Shown here piece after piece: positions 44,375-56,688 of a stretch of 64,000 nt of DNA. Where the stretch lies: NCBI GenBank assembly GCA_963966185.1, contig CAWZYM010000019.1, positions 62,501 through 126,500 of the forward strand, in the 5' to 3' direction. The notes under the pieces are model-generated. The model was not told where the DNA came from and did not search any database. It was given only the letters and a program-made list of their open reading frames with translations. The position numbers were made by a program, and so were the translations under genes. This DNA comes from Rhabditoides inermis. Its lineage: Eukaryota > Nematoda > Chromadorea > Rhabditida > Rhabditidae. The first letter of the stretch is position 1. Each line of letters starts with the position of its first letter.

Positions 44375-47300
44375 CTACTGCTGCAATGCCTCAGCCAGGC
44401 CAGTCCTCCCAACTGCTGTGAGGACACTCCTCGCAGACTCCCACTCACCACGACACACCTCAGCACGAACGAATTCCGACTGGAAAGGGAGACATGAAGA
44501 GAGAGAGAGGGAGAAAGGGAGAGAGAGGAGATAGGAGAGAGAAAGATAGAGAAATGTGCTCACCCTATGGTCGATCTGCATGTATGCAGTCCACTTGAAT
44601 AGCGGCTCCTCGGGATCCGCCAGGCCCATCTAAAAGAGCGGAAATCGACATATCAGAAATACGCGCTACCTTTGCGTACTGGACGCTCTTTGTCCATAGT
44701 CGCTGGCTCTGCAGGTACTTGCACGCGTCTCCGCCTGCCCCCACAAGGAACAGCAGCTGCACTCCCTCTGCAAGGCACGGGGTGAGGGAAGGAGGGGAGG
44801 AGAAATCAAAGGCGAAAGCGAAATCAAAAGTGGTGCTCCTGTCCTTCGCACCAGCCCACGCGGCGCGCGCTCTCCGCGCAACCAGGGACAGGAGCACCAT
44901 TCCAGTGACTGTCTTTGTTTCCCCTCTTTTCAGAAAGAATAACTGTAAGATCAGAATCAATAATCAGCACTCACCCCTGACCATATCACTGGCGATGAGG
45001 TTGGTGGCGATGAGTTTGATGAGCGACTTTGCCTGCTCGCTCGACTGATCCGAGACTAGCAGCGCCGCCTGCAGGGACGCGCAGCGCAGGTCGGAAGAGC
45101 CTGACAAACAGGGAGTGCCGAGATTACCAAAATTGACTGTTGCGTCGTGGTATAGGGATAGGGAATTGGTATTGATTGATTGTAGACATACAGAAAGAAG
45201 AACTCCCGATACCAATATATACAATAGTTGTATGGATGTTATTATTATGTATCGAAAGGACCCTCACCAATGAGTCTATCCACAGCCTGTTCCCTTGCCC
45301 TTCCTCCAGCCACCACCGCCCTCTCCACCACGGCTGCTTCATCCGACGACGAGCGCACTGCCGCAGACGCCACCAACTGCTCGCGCAACTGAATCACGAT
45401 ATCATTAAAGGGCTATTCCGAACGAAAACTATCCCCCTAATTTTATTGCATTTTCGGATATCCCAAGTATATGTGATAATGAAATAGTGTTTCATAACGT
45501 TAGAAAATACGTTTTCAAAAAGTTATGAACCGAAAACGTATCTGAAACCTTAGTTTCCCTTTTCACAGCGGGCTTCCTAGACGAGATATCAACATTCTGT
45601 AAACGCAGTTTTGTAGAGTTCAAAGAGTTGTTTTTTTCTCATCTTTGTAGATATTTTTATAACAGAGCTACAAGCGATAGATTAGAGCTAATATGGCCAT
45701 ATTGAGCCTAATCTGGACTTCAAACTATTGCTGTAGCGGCGTTTTTCGTAAACATATCAAAATGTGATTAATGAATGACAGTTACAACTTTTTGAGCTCT
45801 ACAAAACTGCGTTCACAGAATGCTGATATTTTGTCTGGGAAGCCCGCTGTGAAAAAGTAAATTGAGGTTTCAGATATGTTTTCGGCTCATAACTTTTTGG
45901 AAACGTATTTTCTAACTTTATGAAACACTATTTCATTATCACATGTACTTGGGCTATCTGAAGATGCAATAAAATTAGGGGGGGGGGGGGGGGTAGTTTT
46001 TGTCCAGAATAGTCCTTTAACATTATTATTAGTAGTTGAATTTGTTTTGTTGTATCATCATTTTCCTTCGTTAAGCAATTGTAACAACTATTTATATAGT
46101 AAACAACGACATCCTTGTCATGTTGGTCTGTATTTGGAAACAAAACCCCACCCGGAAGGTGGTTTCCGGCCAGTGCAGTTGTAGACAGGGCGGTAGATGG
46201 TCTGCCTCCTCCCCTCCCTCCCATCCCCGTCTCTTGTGGGCAGCCAGGGTGAGCAGCGACCAGGCGGCTGGCTCGCCGAGGAAGCGGCGCAGACGGGAGG
46301 CGCGGGTGAGCTGAAGACAAGAATATGTGAACACGTTTTTCGAACGTTGAGATGTTCAGCCGATGTACTTCGAAGGAAACAGGGAAAGCATCACCGCAAA
46401 CCAGAATAATTAAACTATTCGCCATTCTTCTATAGATTCCGTGAACACTCACTTGGTCGTCTCCGCTGCAGCTCTGGATCAGCCACTGCATGGAGGGATG
46501 GGTGGAGGAGGAAGCGGCGAACTCCTCCGATAACTCAGCCACGACGGCGTCCGACAGCAGAGGGGGCAGCACTGAACACGTATCTTCTTACGTACAACAC
46601 GTGTCATCATAGTGTTGGAAAGCGAGAGTGAGAGATAGAGAGGGGGGAAGACGCACGCTTGTTGGGAATGGCGGTGACGGGAGTCCCCGGTGGTTGATGG
46701 CGGAACGTGTTGTCGTTGCACACGAACAGTGGCGACACCCCGCACAGATCCATGTCCAACGCCGCCACCGACGCATCGAGCTGCAAATGTACTGAAATCT
46801 AATCTACCGTCTCTCTGATTCTCACAATATTTCCGTCTTGCACTCTTTCCCAATTCCCTCTAGATAGAGTAATGTTCTGTCTTCTCTTCCCGCCCCACTC
46901 AATCCACAGTAGATAAGCTGCCTCGCAGCTCTCAATTAACAGGCTATTACACTGTGTTCGATTGCTTTCCATTCAGCCTCTGTCCCCACCTGCACTGTCT
47001 GCATCTTGTGCAGGGCGTCCGTGTCCCAAACGATGAGCTCCCTCTGGTGGAGGACAGCGAGGGTGTGGTCGCCGGCGAGTCGACTGAACGCCATGCGCAG
47101 CACCGGCAGGCGGGCGGCCCGCGTCTGCCGCGACTGCCGACGAGACAGGTCCCACACCTGCGAGCAGCAAGCGTTGACCATGATAATCGAGCGTTTCATG
47201 TTTAGTGTTGTTATTTATTATTGTTATTATTATTCATATTGTTATTATTGTTTATTGTTGTTATGTTAGAACCAGTAATGCTACAGAAACATATGAGGAG

Positions 47301-47940
47301 ATGCAGCATAAATAGATGTTTTTTTTTGTAATTACCGATATCCTTCCGTCTGCATCGCCCATAGCCAGACAGTCGTCCTTCCACGCCATGGCACGGATCG
47401 ACCAGCCGCCAGACTTCCACTGCAAGACCGTGTCTCTCTCTCTCTCTCTCTCTCTCCCTCTCTCTCTCTCTGCCTCCCCTTCTCTCTTCCTTCCTCTCCC
47501 CCCCCCCCCCCCTCTCCCTCTCCCTCCCCCTCACCTGCGTGTTCACCTCCTTGCCGTCTCTCACGTGCATTCCCTTGACGACAATGTGGTAGAGACGGTT
47601 GTCCGCATCCAGCACAACCAAATTCTCCCTGCAAAGCGTAGAAGAAATCGAGAACGCCTCATATATTTCCAAAATACTCTACTTTAAACTAATAAATGTA
47701 ATATTTTTCACAACAGAGGTGGCTCACCTGTACACAGGAGCGCCTCCCTCGGCCGTTGTCTTCACCCCATGATGCTTGCACGACCAGGCCATGTCGGATA
47801 TGAGAGGACACGTCCGGCTCATCTTGCGCAGCAGACGGAACGACTTCAGATCCCAGATCTCCAGAGGCTCCTTCTGGAACGCCAGCGCCAGGTAGCAGCT
47901 GAACAGGTGACATGGAGAGAGGGAGAGAGAGAGGGAGAGC

Positions 47941-47991
<51 letters not shown>

Positions 47992-48252
47992 GGAGAGAGA
48001 CTCACTGATAGAATGAGACGCGCAGCATGGAGATGGGCGTCTCGTCGCACTCTTGTCGCAGCCGACGCGTCTCTCCTGCAATGGGAAACGTTAGGTATGC
48101 AGACCACCCACGACGCTTACCTGTCCGTATGTCGGTGATGTGTATGTCGTTTCGGACGGAGCTGGTCTGCGAGAGGGCGTGATTGTAACCGGCAGAGATG
48201 AGGAGATGCGGTCCGCCCCATTCCAGACACCTACAACAAACCCATTATACTG

Positions 48253-48298
<46 letters not shown>

Positions 48299-48729
48299 AT
48301 CTAGACGCAGTCACACTTCTTCACTGCTATCCCATGTTGCTTTCTCTCACTTGATGGGGCTGCTCTGCACGGTGAACTCCTTGACGACCTCGCACGTGAA
48401 CACGTCTACCAGATGGATGCGTCCGGACGACGTGCCGACGGCGGCCAGATGGGCGCCGTCGGTGGCGCCCTCCATCGGTCGCATGCGCACAGTAGACAGA
48501 CCGGTGGACAGAGAAGACAGCTGGCCGGATTGACGCAGACTGAATCACAATATTGAGAATACTGCCATGCAATCAATATAATCGCATACAACAAAACTAT
48601 GACCACGTACCGCAGCTTTCCGACCGGCCTCGTCTCCAGCCGGGCATTGAAGGAGAGCAGGTCATCGAGACACAAGGAGCGGTACGGGGGAGGAGGGGAG
48701 AGGGTGGACGAGTCCTGCAAGGAGGGATG

Positions 48730-48808
<79 letters not shown>

Positions 48809-49833
48809 AGAGTAGAGGGCGGAGGAAAAAGCAGAGAATATAAGGTTGAAGGAAGATTAGCTGAGAAAGGGATGTGAATGCGTCGACTGACCAGCTGCCA
48901 GAGCACGATCTTCCCGTTCGCCATGAGGACTGCCAGGCTGGCCTGCGTGGTGGGACACAGGGCGGCCGCGACCGCGCGACACGACCTGAACTCTCTGTTC
49001 TGATCCTCTTTGTTCTTTTTACACACCATATTGTATCGCCACAATAACTCCATAACTATGTAAGAATAAAGATATTTAAAAAAAGAGAAGGAGAGTGGGC
49101 GGGGAAGATCACCATACCTGGGCGCTTCTCCCATCGCCAGAGTAGCAAGGCCCATCCGACAATCGCCCCTCTCGTCCGTCTCGCAAGTCGCCGAGCGCAA
49201 AATGACCGAGCCGGAGGACTGCAAGCAGTCATAGCTACCCATAGCCTACACTGTCACCACAGGTATCATTCACCCACAAGCAGTCAGTAATCCCTAATGT
49301 AACTCATAAGTGTGGTCGTACCTGGACAGTGTACATGACGTCTCGCAGGGCGGCGGGCAGGACGGCCACGGGGGCGGAGTCGACGGGGGTGCGATAGAGA
49401 ACGGCCGACACCTGCGTCTCCACGCACGACAGCTGAACAGGGGAGTCGATTGAAAGAGAAGACTGACCAACTCCCAGAGCACAATCTTTCCATCAGTTTT
49501 CACGACGCCAAAAATAAGCAACGTAAAGATGGGGTGAATCGCATTCCACTCACTCGTTTTCCAGAATTCGTGAAGCGTTTAACCTCACCGTAATGTAATT
49601 GCACATATGTGCTACTTGATTCGAGATAAACATTCAGATTCTGATTTCACTGACCGAGTCGCCGTGGACGACGAGCAGCTGGTTGCTGTAGGCCGAGTGG
49701 AAGACAATGCTGTCGATGGGGCCATCGACAGAGAGGAGGGCGGGAGGGGAGGAGGGCGGCTGGTTGAGGTGCACGTCCGAGAGAAGCAGCAGGCAGTCAC
49801 GCGAGGCGACTGCGAGGGTGGGGTGGGTCAGAG

Positions 49834-49865
<32 letters not shown>

Positions 49866-49884
49866 GAGAGAAAGAGAGAGAAAG

Positions 49885-49933
<49 letters not shown>

Positions 49934-50821
49934 AAGAGAGAGAGAGAAGAGAGAGAGGGAATGAGGGAAAGAGAAAGAGAGAGAGCGGGGGGGACCAACC
50001 TGCGACCTGCTCCTGCTCGAAGGGACACAGCGCCATCATCGTGAACGAGCTGTTCGGCAGCTGACGCGTCCACACCTGTGGGAAGTCAATAAGCAAAGAG
50101 GAAACGAAGAATCAACCCAACCTTCTCGCCACTGTCGGCGTTCCAGAGCACTAGCTGGTCGCCAGTGTGGAGGACGAGGAGAAAGTCGCGGGACATGTCG
50201 CGCCACGGGAACCACGACATGGCTGGAACGGAACTGTAAACAAACAACAAACTAACTAACAAACGAAGAAACAACATGAGCTCACCGAGCACGTTGCAGT
50301 TGGGCAGAGAGAACTGGGCGCGCTTCTCGCCGCTCACCGGGTCGCAGACGATGATCTGGCCTGCAAGAGCGAAATGGTAGTTAGTAATCAATACTATACA
50401 CTATGGTATGCACATTTTTTACGGTATAGGTACCTGATATGTCCGCTGAAGCTATGCGCGGACCCTCGCCGTGCTGCTGGGTGCACAGGGAATCAGGCGG
50501 CGACCACGCCACCTGTAGGGAGAGATTCAAGACCACCCACGAAGAACGAGGACCACGCACAAATACTTATAGAGTTATCACTACTCATGATAACACAACG
50601 ATTGGCACACCTGGTTTATGGCGGCTGTGTGGTGTTCGATGGTCTGCACCCGCTGTAGAGAGAACGCGTCGATCAGGGTGAGCACATTGTGGCACGCCGT
50701 CGCGATAACCCCAGAAGGAGACCTGCGAGATGAACAAGTGAACAACAAACACGTAAACAACGCACCAATGGATGCAGTGTCGGTTGCTGGGGTGGAGGCA
50801 CCCGGTGAGCGTGGACGGCAT
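44375..50821 (-). CDS. WDR11: WDR11 orthologue, WD40 trafficking/ciliary protein
   Basis: About twenty exons on the minus strand encode roughly 1,000 residues. WDR11 forms a complex with FAM91A1 that helps tether endosome-derived vesicles at the TGN, and it is linked to ciliary Hedgehog signalling in vertebrates. The N-terminus MPSTLTGCLHPSNRHCIHW opens the first beta-propeller. Then come ASADISG, VLHTGDQLVLWNADSGEK and ANGKIVLWQL. The second propeller has EPLEIWDLKSFRLLRKMSR, ENLVVLDADNRLYHIVVKG, AMAWKDDCLAMGDADGRI and LHQRELIVWDTDALHKM. The helical C-terminal part has KLIATNLIASDMV and EGVQLLFLVGAGGDACKYLQ, close to the human counterpart, and it ends at LAEALQQ-stop. The start is the first in-frame ATG. 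One intron holds a 616-bp TTAA fold-back element; many introns hold GA/CT arrays. Confidence 0.9.
45405..46020. repeat. TTAA-flanked inverted-repeat element (B)
   Basis: The ends read TTAAAGGGCTATTC and GAATAGTCCTTTAA. Arms of about 190 bp or more are imperfect complements (for example CTAATTTTATTGCAT near the left, ATGCAATAAAATTAG on the right). A G15 run lies in the right arm. It fills most of a WDR11 intron and has no ORF of note. Confidence 0.82.
48731..48803. repeat. (GA)n microsatellite
   Basis: About 35 GA units in a WDR11 intron. Similar arrays in neighbouring WDR11 introns lie at 47435-47470, 47920-47990, 48258-48294 and 49838-49985. Confidence 0.9.
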
Positions 50822-51632
50822 CGCAGCTGACAGCACGCGCAGCGCAGCCGGTCAGATGCCGTCGATAGCCTGGATAGACGGAGGAGGGATGGAATCACGC
50901 AATAGCAATCAATCCAACACGATACACCACATTTCGTGGAATTGGCAATCAATCGGGGAAGTGATGTGTCAATCACACGAAGACAAATATGGCCATATGC
51001 GGCAAATTGCAACCGATCAAATAGAACAAATCCGATTGGGAGCGAAGTGAGTGTGGTGAAAACAAACACAGAAAAAGAAAGCGGAATTGTACATCAAAGA
51101 AATCACTATCAAAGAAATCGCACTTGCGCGTTGAAATGTGCCGTTGGCTAGTTGGCATATCGCCATATATAGGGTAAGCTGTTGGAAAAGATGTTGGTGG
51201 TGAGAGAGAGGGGGGAGAGAGAACAGGCGGGTCATATTGATCGATTCGAATGGCGGAGAGGTCCCGCCGCGACGCGCGAGGTACGCGGCTGGGGCGGCGT
51301 CTCTGAAGATGGGAGAGAGATGGGAGAGACCACGCCCTCCCAGGCTATTGCCAAGACACTCCCACACACGCCGACATATGCGAGACTGTCGAGCGAGTAT
51401 GAATTACGATTTCCTCCGCTTGATTGCTTGATTGATTGAAGATCGAAATTATTCACGATCTATGTGCAATTTATCAAAGGTTGTATTTACTTTGTTGACT
51501 CCACAACACCTCGCTGATCTTTTCGCGCGTCTTTTTCGCCTCATTGTTGTTGATCTGTTGACATGTTTGACGTTTTCAGAATTTCTTCATTTGCCCCACG
51601 TACATATCATCCGCTCTTCTTGCGTCGTCGAG
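50822..51632. other. Divergent intergenic region
   Basis: It lies between WDR11 (-) and the coiled-coil gene (+) and is expected to hold both promoters. No supported gene or repeat family is visible. Confidence 0.4.
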
Positions 51633-51899
51633 ATGGCTTCTTCTTTCAAGAAACTCTTCGGCAGCAAGAAGAGGGAGAACAACAAGGAGAACGTGCCCAG
51701 CCTGGTCAGTTCATCATTTCGTTATGGTGTTAACTGTGATCATGATTGCATTGTGTTGTGTTTAGAACCGCAGTACTCTGGACCGCTCGTCAGTTCGCGA
51801 GGTGGATCTGAACTCAACCCGCGCCTCCGATGTGTACCTCGGCGACTTCAGGGCAGGCGGCAAGTCCAATGAGGTCAGTGGGGTCTTTGTCATACTTAG

Positions 51900-51931
<32 letters not shown>

Positions 51932-54266
51932 CCAGATGCACATTCCCAACCCGTACTCGGTGATGACAGCTCCGAAGACGACAAAGGGCCCGCGTTCCTG
52001 CCCCGGCGGACCGATCAGCGACAGGAGGGACCAGTGAGTTATTCACTTTGCATATTTCAGAGATAGATGTTGTTGTTCAGACAGCGCAACGACCACTACC
52101 GTGAGTTCATGAACGCGACGGAGCGCTACGAAAGCATGCGCCGAGGAGACGACGGGTGAGTATCACATGTTTTTTTGTTATACTTATGATACTATTCCGT
52201 TACAGTATGCGTCGCCGGCAAGACGGGGACGATCGGCGCAGCGAGCGCGGCGGCGGCGGCCGGAGGAGGGAGTACGATATGCTGCAGCAGTACCAGCAGC
52301 ATTCCATCGACAAGAGCAGCGAGTACGGCAGCGCGGACCCCTCTCCTGTCGAGAGACGCCACAAAGACAGGGCACATCTCACTCACTCCTCATTCTATGA
52401 GGAGGGGTTCCCGGAGAGCGACGACGAGGGCACCGAGCACAGGATGAGAATGGTGGGGTTATTGATTGATTGATTGATTGACGGTTGTGTGGTTGCAGCT
52501 AGAGACGAAGCTGGCGAAGCTGCAGCGTCGCTACCACGGGGACAAGCGGATGTGGAGCGAGCAGATCGAGGCGGGCAAGGAGGAGACACTCTACTACAAA
52601 CACGCACACGACAGGGTCGAGAGGAGCTACCAGCACGCCAAGAGGTACTCTATTACGGAAGCATATCTACTTTATTATTACACCAGCAAGGGAGGAAGGG
52701 TATGTTAGGCAAAACTTTGATCTTTGTGGTTGCAGGAATCTGGAGGCGGAGCGGCAGCGGACGGCGGAGCTGACGAAGATGCTGAGCAACGCGCGCAGAA
52801 GGATTGTGAGTGTCTTTCTCCCCCTCTCTCTCCCCCCTCTCTCCCTCTCTCTCCCCTCTCTCCCCCTCTCTCCCCCTCTCTCCCTCTCTCCCTCTCTCCC
52901 TCTCTCCCTCTCTCCCTCTCTCCCTCTCTCCCTCTCTCCCTCTCTCCCTCTCTCCCTCTCTCCCTATCTCCCTATCTCTCCCTCTCCCTCTTTCTCCCTC
53001 CTCTTTCTCCCTCTTTTTCCCTCTTTTTCCCTCTCTCTCCCTCTCTCTTCTTCCTTCTCTCCCTCTCTCCCTCTCATTCCCACTCTCACAGGCCGAGCTG
53101 GAGGAGTCAGTCAACGACAACAGCCTACTTATGTGCTCCGCCACCGCCCCCTTCTCCACCCACAAGGCACAGGTGAGCAAGTGTTTATTTGGTCTATATA
53201 ATATAATTCGTGGTGCATATATGCAGTTACCCATTAAGTCACCCATACAGCCTAGTTACCCAGTATGCATATTTGACTATGCCCTTTCACAGACTGGTGC
53301 GGGGGAGGCTCTGATGCCGCTGGAGGGGGAGCTTCTGAGTGTGGCTGCCAGCACGGCGTCCCTCCATCATGCAAGAGACGACGACAGAGACGAGGACGAG
53401 GTGAGACAGTATCCATAACAGTTGTTTGTTTGTATGGGTGCATTGCAATGACGTCATTGACTAGCCATTAGGTCAAGTGTCATATGGTTTAGGTGCGTGT
53501 GTTCCGGACGGCGGAGTGTGAGTCTCCCGCGGAGGTGGCAAGGGGAGACGGCACCGCCAGCCCCGCCCACACTCTACTGGTGCTGAGGAGTGGAGAGGTG
53601 AGGGTGGGCGAGTACTGGGCGTATGTCAATGTGAGGTAGTGCCATGGATCATGGACGGCGGTTTATTGTTGATGTAGAAAATGTTGTCTTACCAGGCATT
53701 TCAGAAGGACCGTCTGTGCGAGCGCGACGACGTGGAGCGTGTGGTGCTGTCTCCGGATGGCGACGAGATGTCTCAGCTGGCGGCGGCTGCCCAGTTCGAG
53801 ACAACCCTGTCGGCGCCTTCTCGCTCCACGCGTCGCTCGGCCAGCGACCCCGAATTGTGTGTGGACGACAGGCGGAGGGAGAGGGAGGAGAGGCGGCGGC
53901 AGCAGCTGTTCGCCAAGGCACACTACATGAACAGGGAGTGTCTGGCGGACACGTCGAGTGGCTCGGACTCGGATGCGATGCGCATTATGAGCAGGCAGCT
54001 GCGGAGACACGGCTCGGTCGTCCGCTTCTGCCCTCCCCGCACCGCCATCCACCAGGGAAGGCCGTTCAGGAAGTATGGAAAGGTGAGTATTCACTGTGTC
54101 TTGATTTCTTGTTTGTTGTTGTGTTCATTCAACTCATGTTCAGGGCGAGCGTTCTGCGCTGGCCGAGTTTGACTATCTTCTGGAGGTGCCGACCGACGTG
54201 TCTGGCCTGCTTTCTTCTCCGGAGCTCAATGCGGGTGCTCTCCACGGAACGAAGCACTATGCCTAA
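51633..54266 (+). CDS. Coiled-coil protein of unknown family
   Basis: Twelve or so exons on the plus strand, about 600 residues. It begins MASSFKKLFGSKKRENNKEN, a basic start, then IPNPYSVMTAPKTTKGPRS. A charged region (MRRRQDGDDRRSERGGGGRR) is followed by a predicted coiled coil: LETKLAKLQRRYHGDKRMW, YYKHAHDRVERSYQHAKRN and LEAERQRTAELTKMLSNARR. Later parts include a second charged helix ([20 protein letters not shown]) and the C-terminal GTKHYA-stop. The combination suggests a cytoskeletal, centrosomal or scaffold protein, but I cannot assign a family. One intron (52806-53092) is almost pure CTCTCTCC. AATAAA lies at 54499-54504. Confidence 0.75.
52812..53090. repeat. TCTCCCTC intronic array
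   Basis: About 280 bp of permuted CTCTCCCT units form a whole intron of the coiled-coil gene, from the donor GTGAGTGTCTTTC to CACAG. Confidence 0.85.
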
Positions 54267-54624
54267 GCTCCTCCATTCTCGTTGCTCCACACAGTGTAGA
54301 TCTCCTCTCCCAGACATCTCTTTCCACCAAACCATTTGCCTTGCTCTCAAAGAGACTGGTTTTTATTATGTTTTCACTTATTCCTGTGTATTTTCAGCCG
54401 AAATTGTTCTATTTTTCCACATGAGATGTGTTATAGTTGCGTTAACGTTTCACGAATTTGACCACTTTTTGATGACAGTTTTATTGCGATGGTGCCCGAA
54501 TAAATGTGTGTATACAACTCTGTAAGTCTGTAAGGCAATGCATGAAACTCGTAGTGCAAGTAAAGGAGGTGAATTGAATAGGAAACATGAGAGATATGGA
54601 AATACGGAGATCTTTGAAGAACGT
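54267..54624. terminator. Convergent 3' ends, poly(A) signal
   Basis: A + strand AATAAA at 54499-54504 lies about 230 bp past the coiled-coil stop. TTTATT strings near 54361 and 54479 could serve the opposing EME1-like gene. The two 3' UTRs probably overlap. Confidence 0.5.
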
Positions 54625-55644
54625 CTACTCAATGATGTTGGCTCCAGTGCGGTCAGTGAGGAGGCAGACTATGCGATGAGCCACCATTGGACCGATGCGA
54701 CGACCGTTGTCAGACACCTGAAATCAATGTTCTTTCCCTCTTTTCCTCCTCTCTGATCACTCACCAGATCTGCAATCTCAGTCACTCCTTGCGCGTAGCC
54801 CACACTGTTCAGCCAGTCCATGCCTGCACATCATGGAATACTGTAGCCATGAATCCCCCTTACCTCTGAACGGATCGGGAATCTTGTTGAGTATGGTGCG
54901 TCGCTGCTCGTTGTGCAATCGAAACACTCCGGCCAGCATCTTGTCCCACCAGTCGCGCACCAGACCCGGTCCCGACGAGATTCCCTGAGAGATAGGGAAG
55001 GGATACTGTATCTTAATGAAATGATACGGTACCTTGTCGATGTCGACGAGCAGCTTTTCAGTGCTGTGCGAGGCGGCGATGCCGTCTCGACGAGCCGTCT
55101 TGGCCAGAGAGCGGGTGAGCTATAGAGAGAGGAAGTCACGCCCCCTGAGACCACGCCCACCTGCGCAATGTAGAGTGCGAGTTCCTCGGGCGTTTCGCAC
55201 ACGCGCAGCTGAGTGTGCTCTTGTTCGAACAACTCGAGGCCAAAGTCAAGCATCTAGGTATACGGTAAGGAAGTGACTCTGGGTATACGGTACCTTTCCC
55301 TCGGGGACCTTGAGCTCTCCATACGCGATGACAACGAGGCGGGCAGTGTTGTGTATGGGGAAAGAAGCGAGGGAGGCGGCGACGAGGTCTTGAAGGGAAT
55401 TCGAATCGATTAATCGATTATAATAAGATTACCTGAGAAGGACTCGGATAGGATCAGTTCTCGTACGGTGGAAGAGGGGACGACGACGCAGAAGAGAGAC
55501 TGGAGGATCTGAAAGAGGAGACTGGGGAGGGATGGAGGAGGGGGCGACGCACGGTGAACTCGAACCGCTTCGGGCCGTCGCCGTCGTCGACCAGCTCGAT
55601 CGCCTTGCGGTGCCACTCGATACGCGTGTTCTCGTCGTCGCCTG

Positions 55645-55694
<50 letters not shown>

Positions 55695-56489
55695 TCTCTC
55701 CTCACCCTCGAACACCAGTTGCTCGTCGACGCCGCGATCGAGGAACGTCACCTTGGCGGCTGCGAGGAGCTCAGCTAAAGGGACCATGAGTGGACAGAGT
55801 GGAAGAAGACTCACGGCACACTTTGACGGCTCCGTTCCCGATATGACAGTACATGTGCTGCTCGACCTTGCTGTTCAGCGACGCGGCCATCTCCCGCTCG
55901 ATGCGCCGTCCCTGCTTGGCCCTCTCGTCGGCGTCCTTCTTCTCCCGCCGCGCCCTGTTCTTCTCCTCCCTCTCCCTCTGCTTGGCCGCCTTCTCCTCTT
56001 CGACCTCCTCCCTCGTCCTCTTCCGCCGCCTCTCCTGGCTGTCCCCATCCAAGGACACTGTACGCACGGGGGCGGGGGCATCGGAACGGGTGTTGACTGG
56101 CTGTCGGGGCGATTGACCAGAGATGAGCGCAATGTTCCTGTCGAGCTCCTCCAGTCGGTTGAACAGCGCCTCGCGACGATCGACTGGAGGGGCGGGGCAT
56201 GTGGGGGCGGGGCTAAGGACGCTCTTCGCCGGAGACACACCGAGGAACTGGAAAGAAGACTGTGTGTATGCACAACATGTATGCTTACCTCTATGCCGTC
56301 GTTGTTCAACTCGTGTAGACGAGACTGTTTGACGGGCGCTGGCTGCGGAGAATCGTCCAGCATTATGATTTCGTCGTCGTTTTTGACATATCCGGATGAT
56401 TTCGAGGGAGCAGATGGCACAGCCGCCACCGGTTCATCGTCATCGGACAATGTGAACACTTCCGGTTCAGTCATTATGCAAATTTTCAA
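54625..56489 (-). CDS. EME1: EME1-like crossover-junction endonuclease subunit
   Basis: About ten exons on the minus strand, roughly 500 residues. EME1 is the non-catalytic partner of MUS81 and helps cut branched DNA at stalled forks and recombination intermediates in the nucleus. The N-terminus is acidic and Ser-rich (EVFTLSDDDEPVAAVPSAP, DDEIIMLDDSPQP), followed by a Lys/Arg/Glu helix (ERRRKRTREEVEEEKAAKQR). The central ERCC4-like domain includes KVTFLDRGVDEQLVFEG and RLVVIAYGELKVPEGK. The C-terminal part matches EME1 in order: ETPEELALYIAQLTRSLAKT, GPGLVRDWWDKMLAGVFRLH, HhH region ILNKIPDPFRGMDWLNSVG and SDNGRRIGPMVAHRI. Start is ATG 56489 or the in-frame ATG 56474 (MTEPEVF). The assignment rests on the C-terminal pattern. 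Confidence 0.8.
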
Positions 56490-56688
56490 GAAATAAGTTG
56501 AAAGAACGATTTGGTTGGGTGGGGGTGGTGAATGAAGAAATTCAAATAATAATTTTCCCGCAGTTTGTTCGTAATTTTGCGCATTGCGCGTAGTAGTTTA
56601 TTTCAATTTTCGTAAATTTTGATTTTTGTTGCTGCTTACTTGTTTATGTTTGTTTAATGTATTTGAATTATGTTTATTCCAGGTAGTT
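56490..56688. promoter_or_regulatory. Bidirectional promoter between EME1-like and BOP1
   Basis: Only about 200 bp separate the two start codons, and the BOP1 side ends in a TTTATTCCAG acceptor-like site just before its ATG, suggesting trans-splicing. The interval is AT-rich. No specific factor site is identified. Confidence 0.5.
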
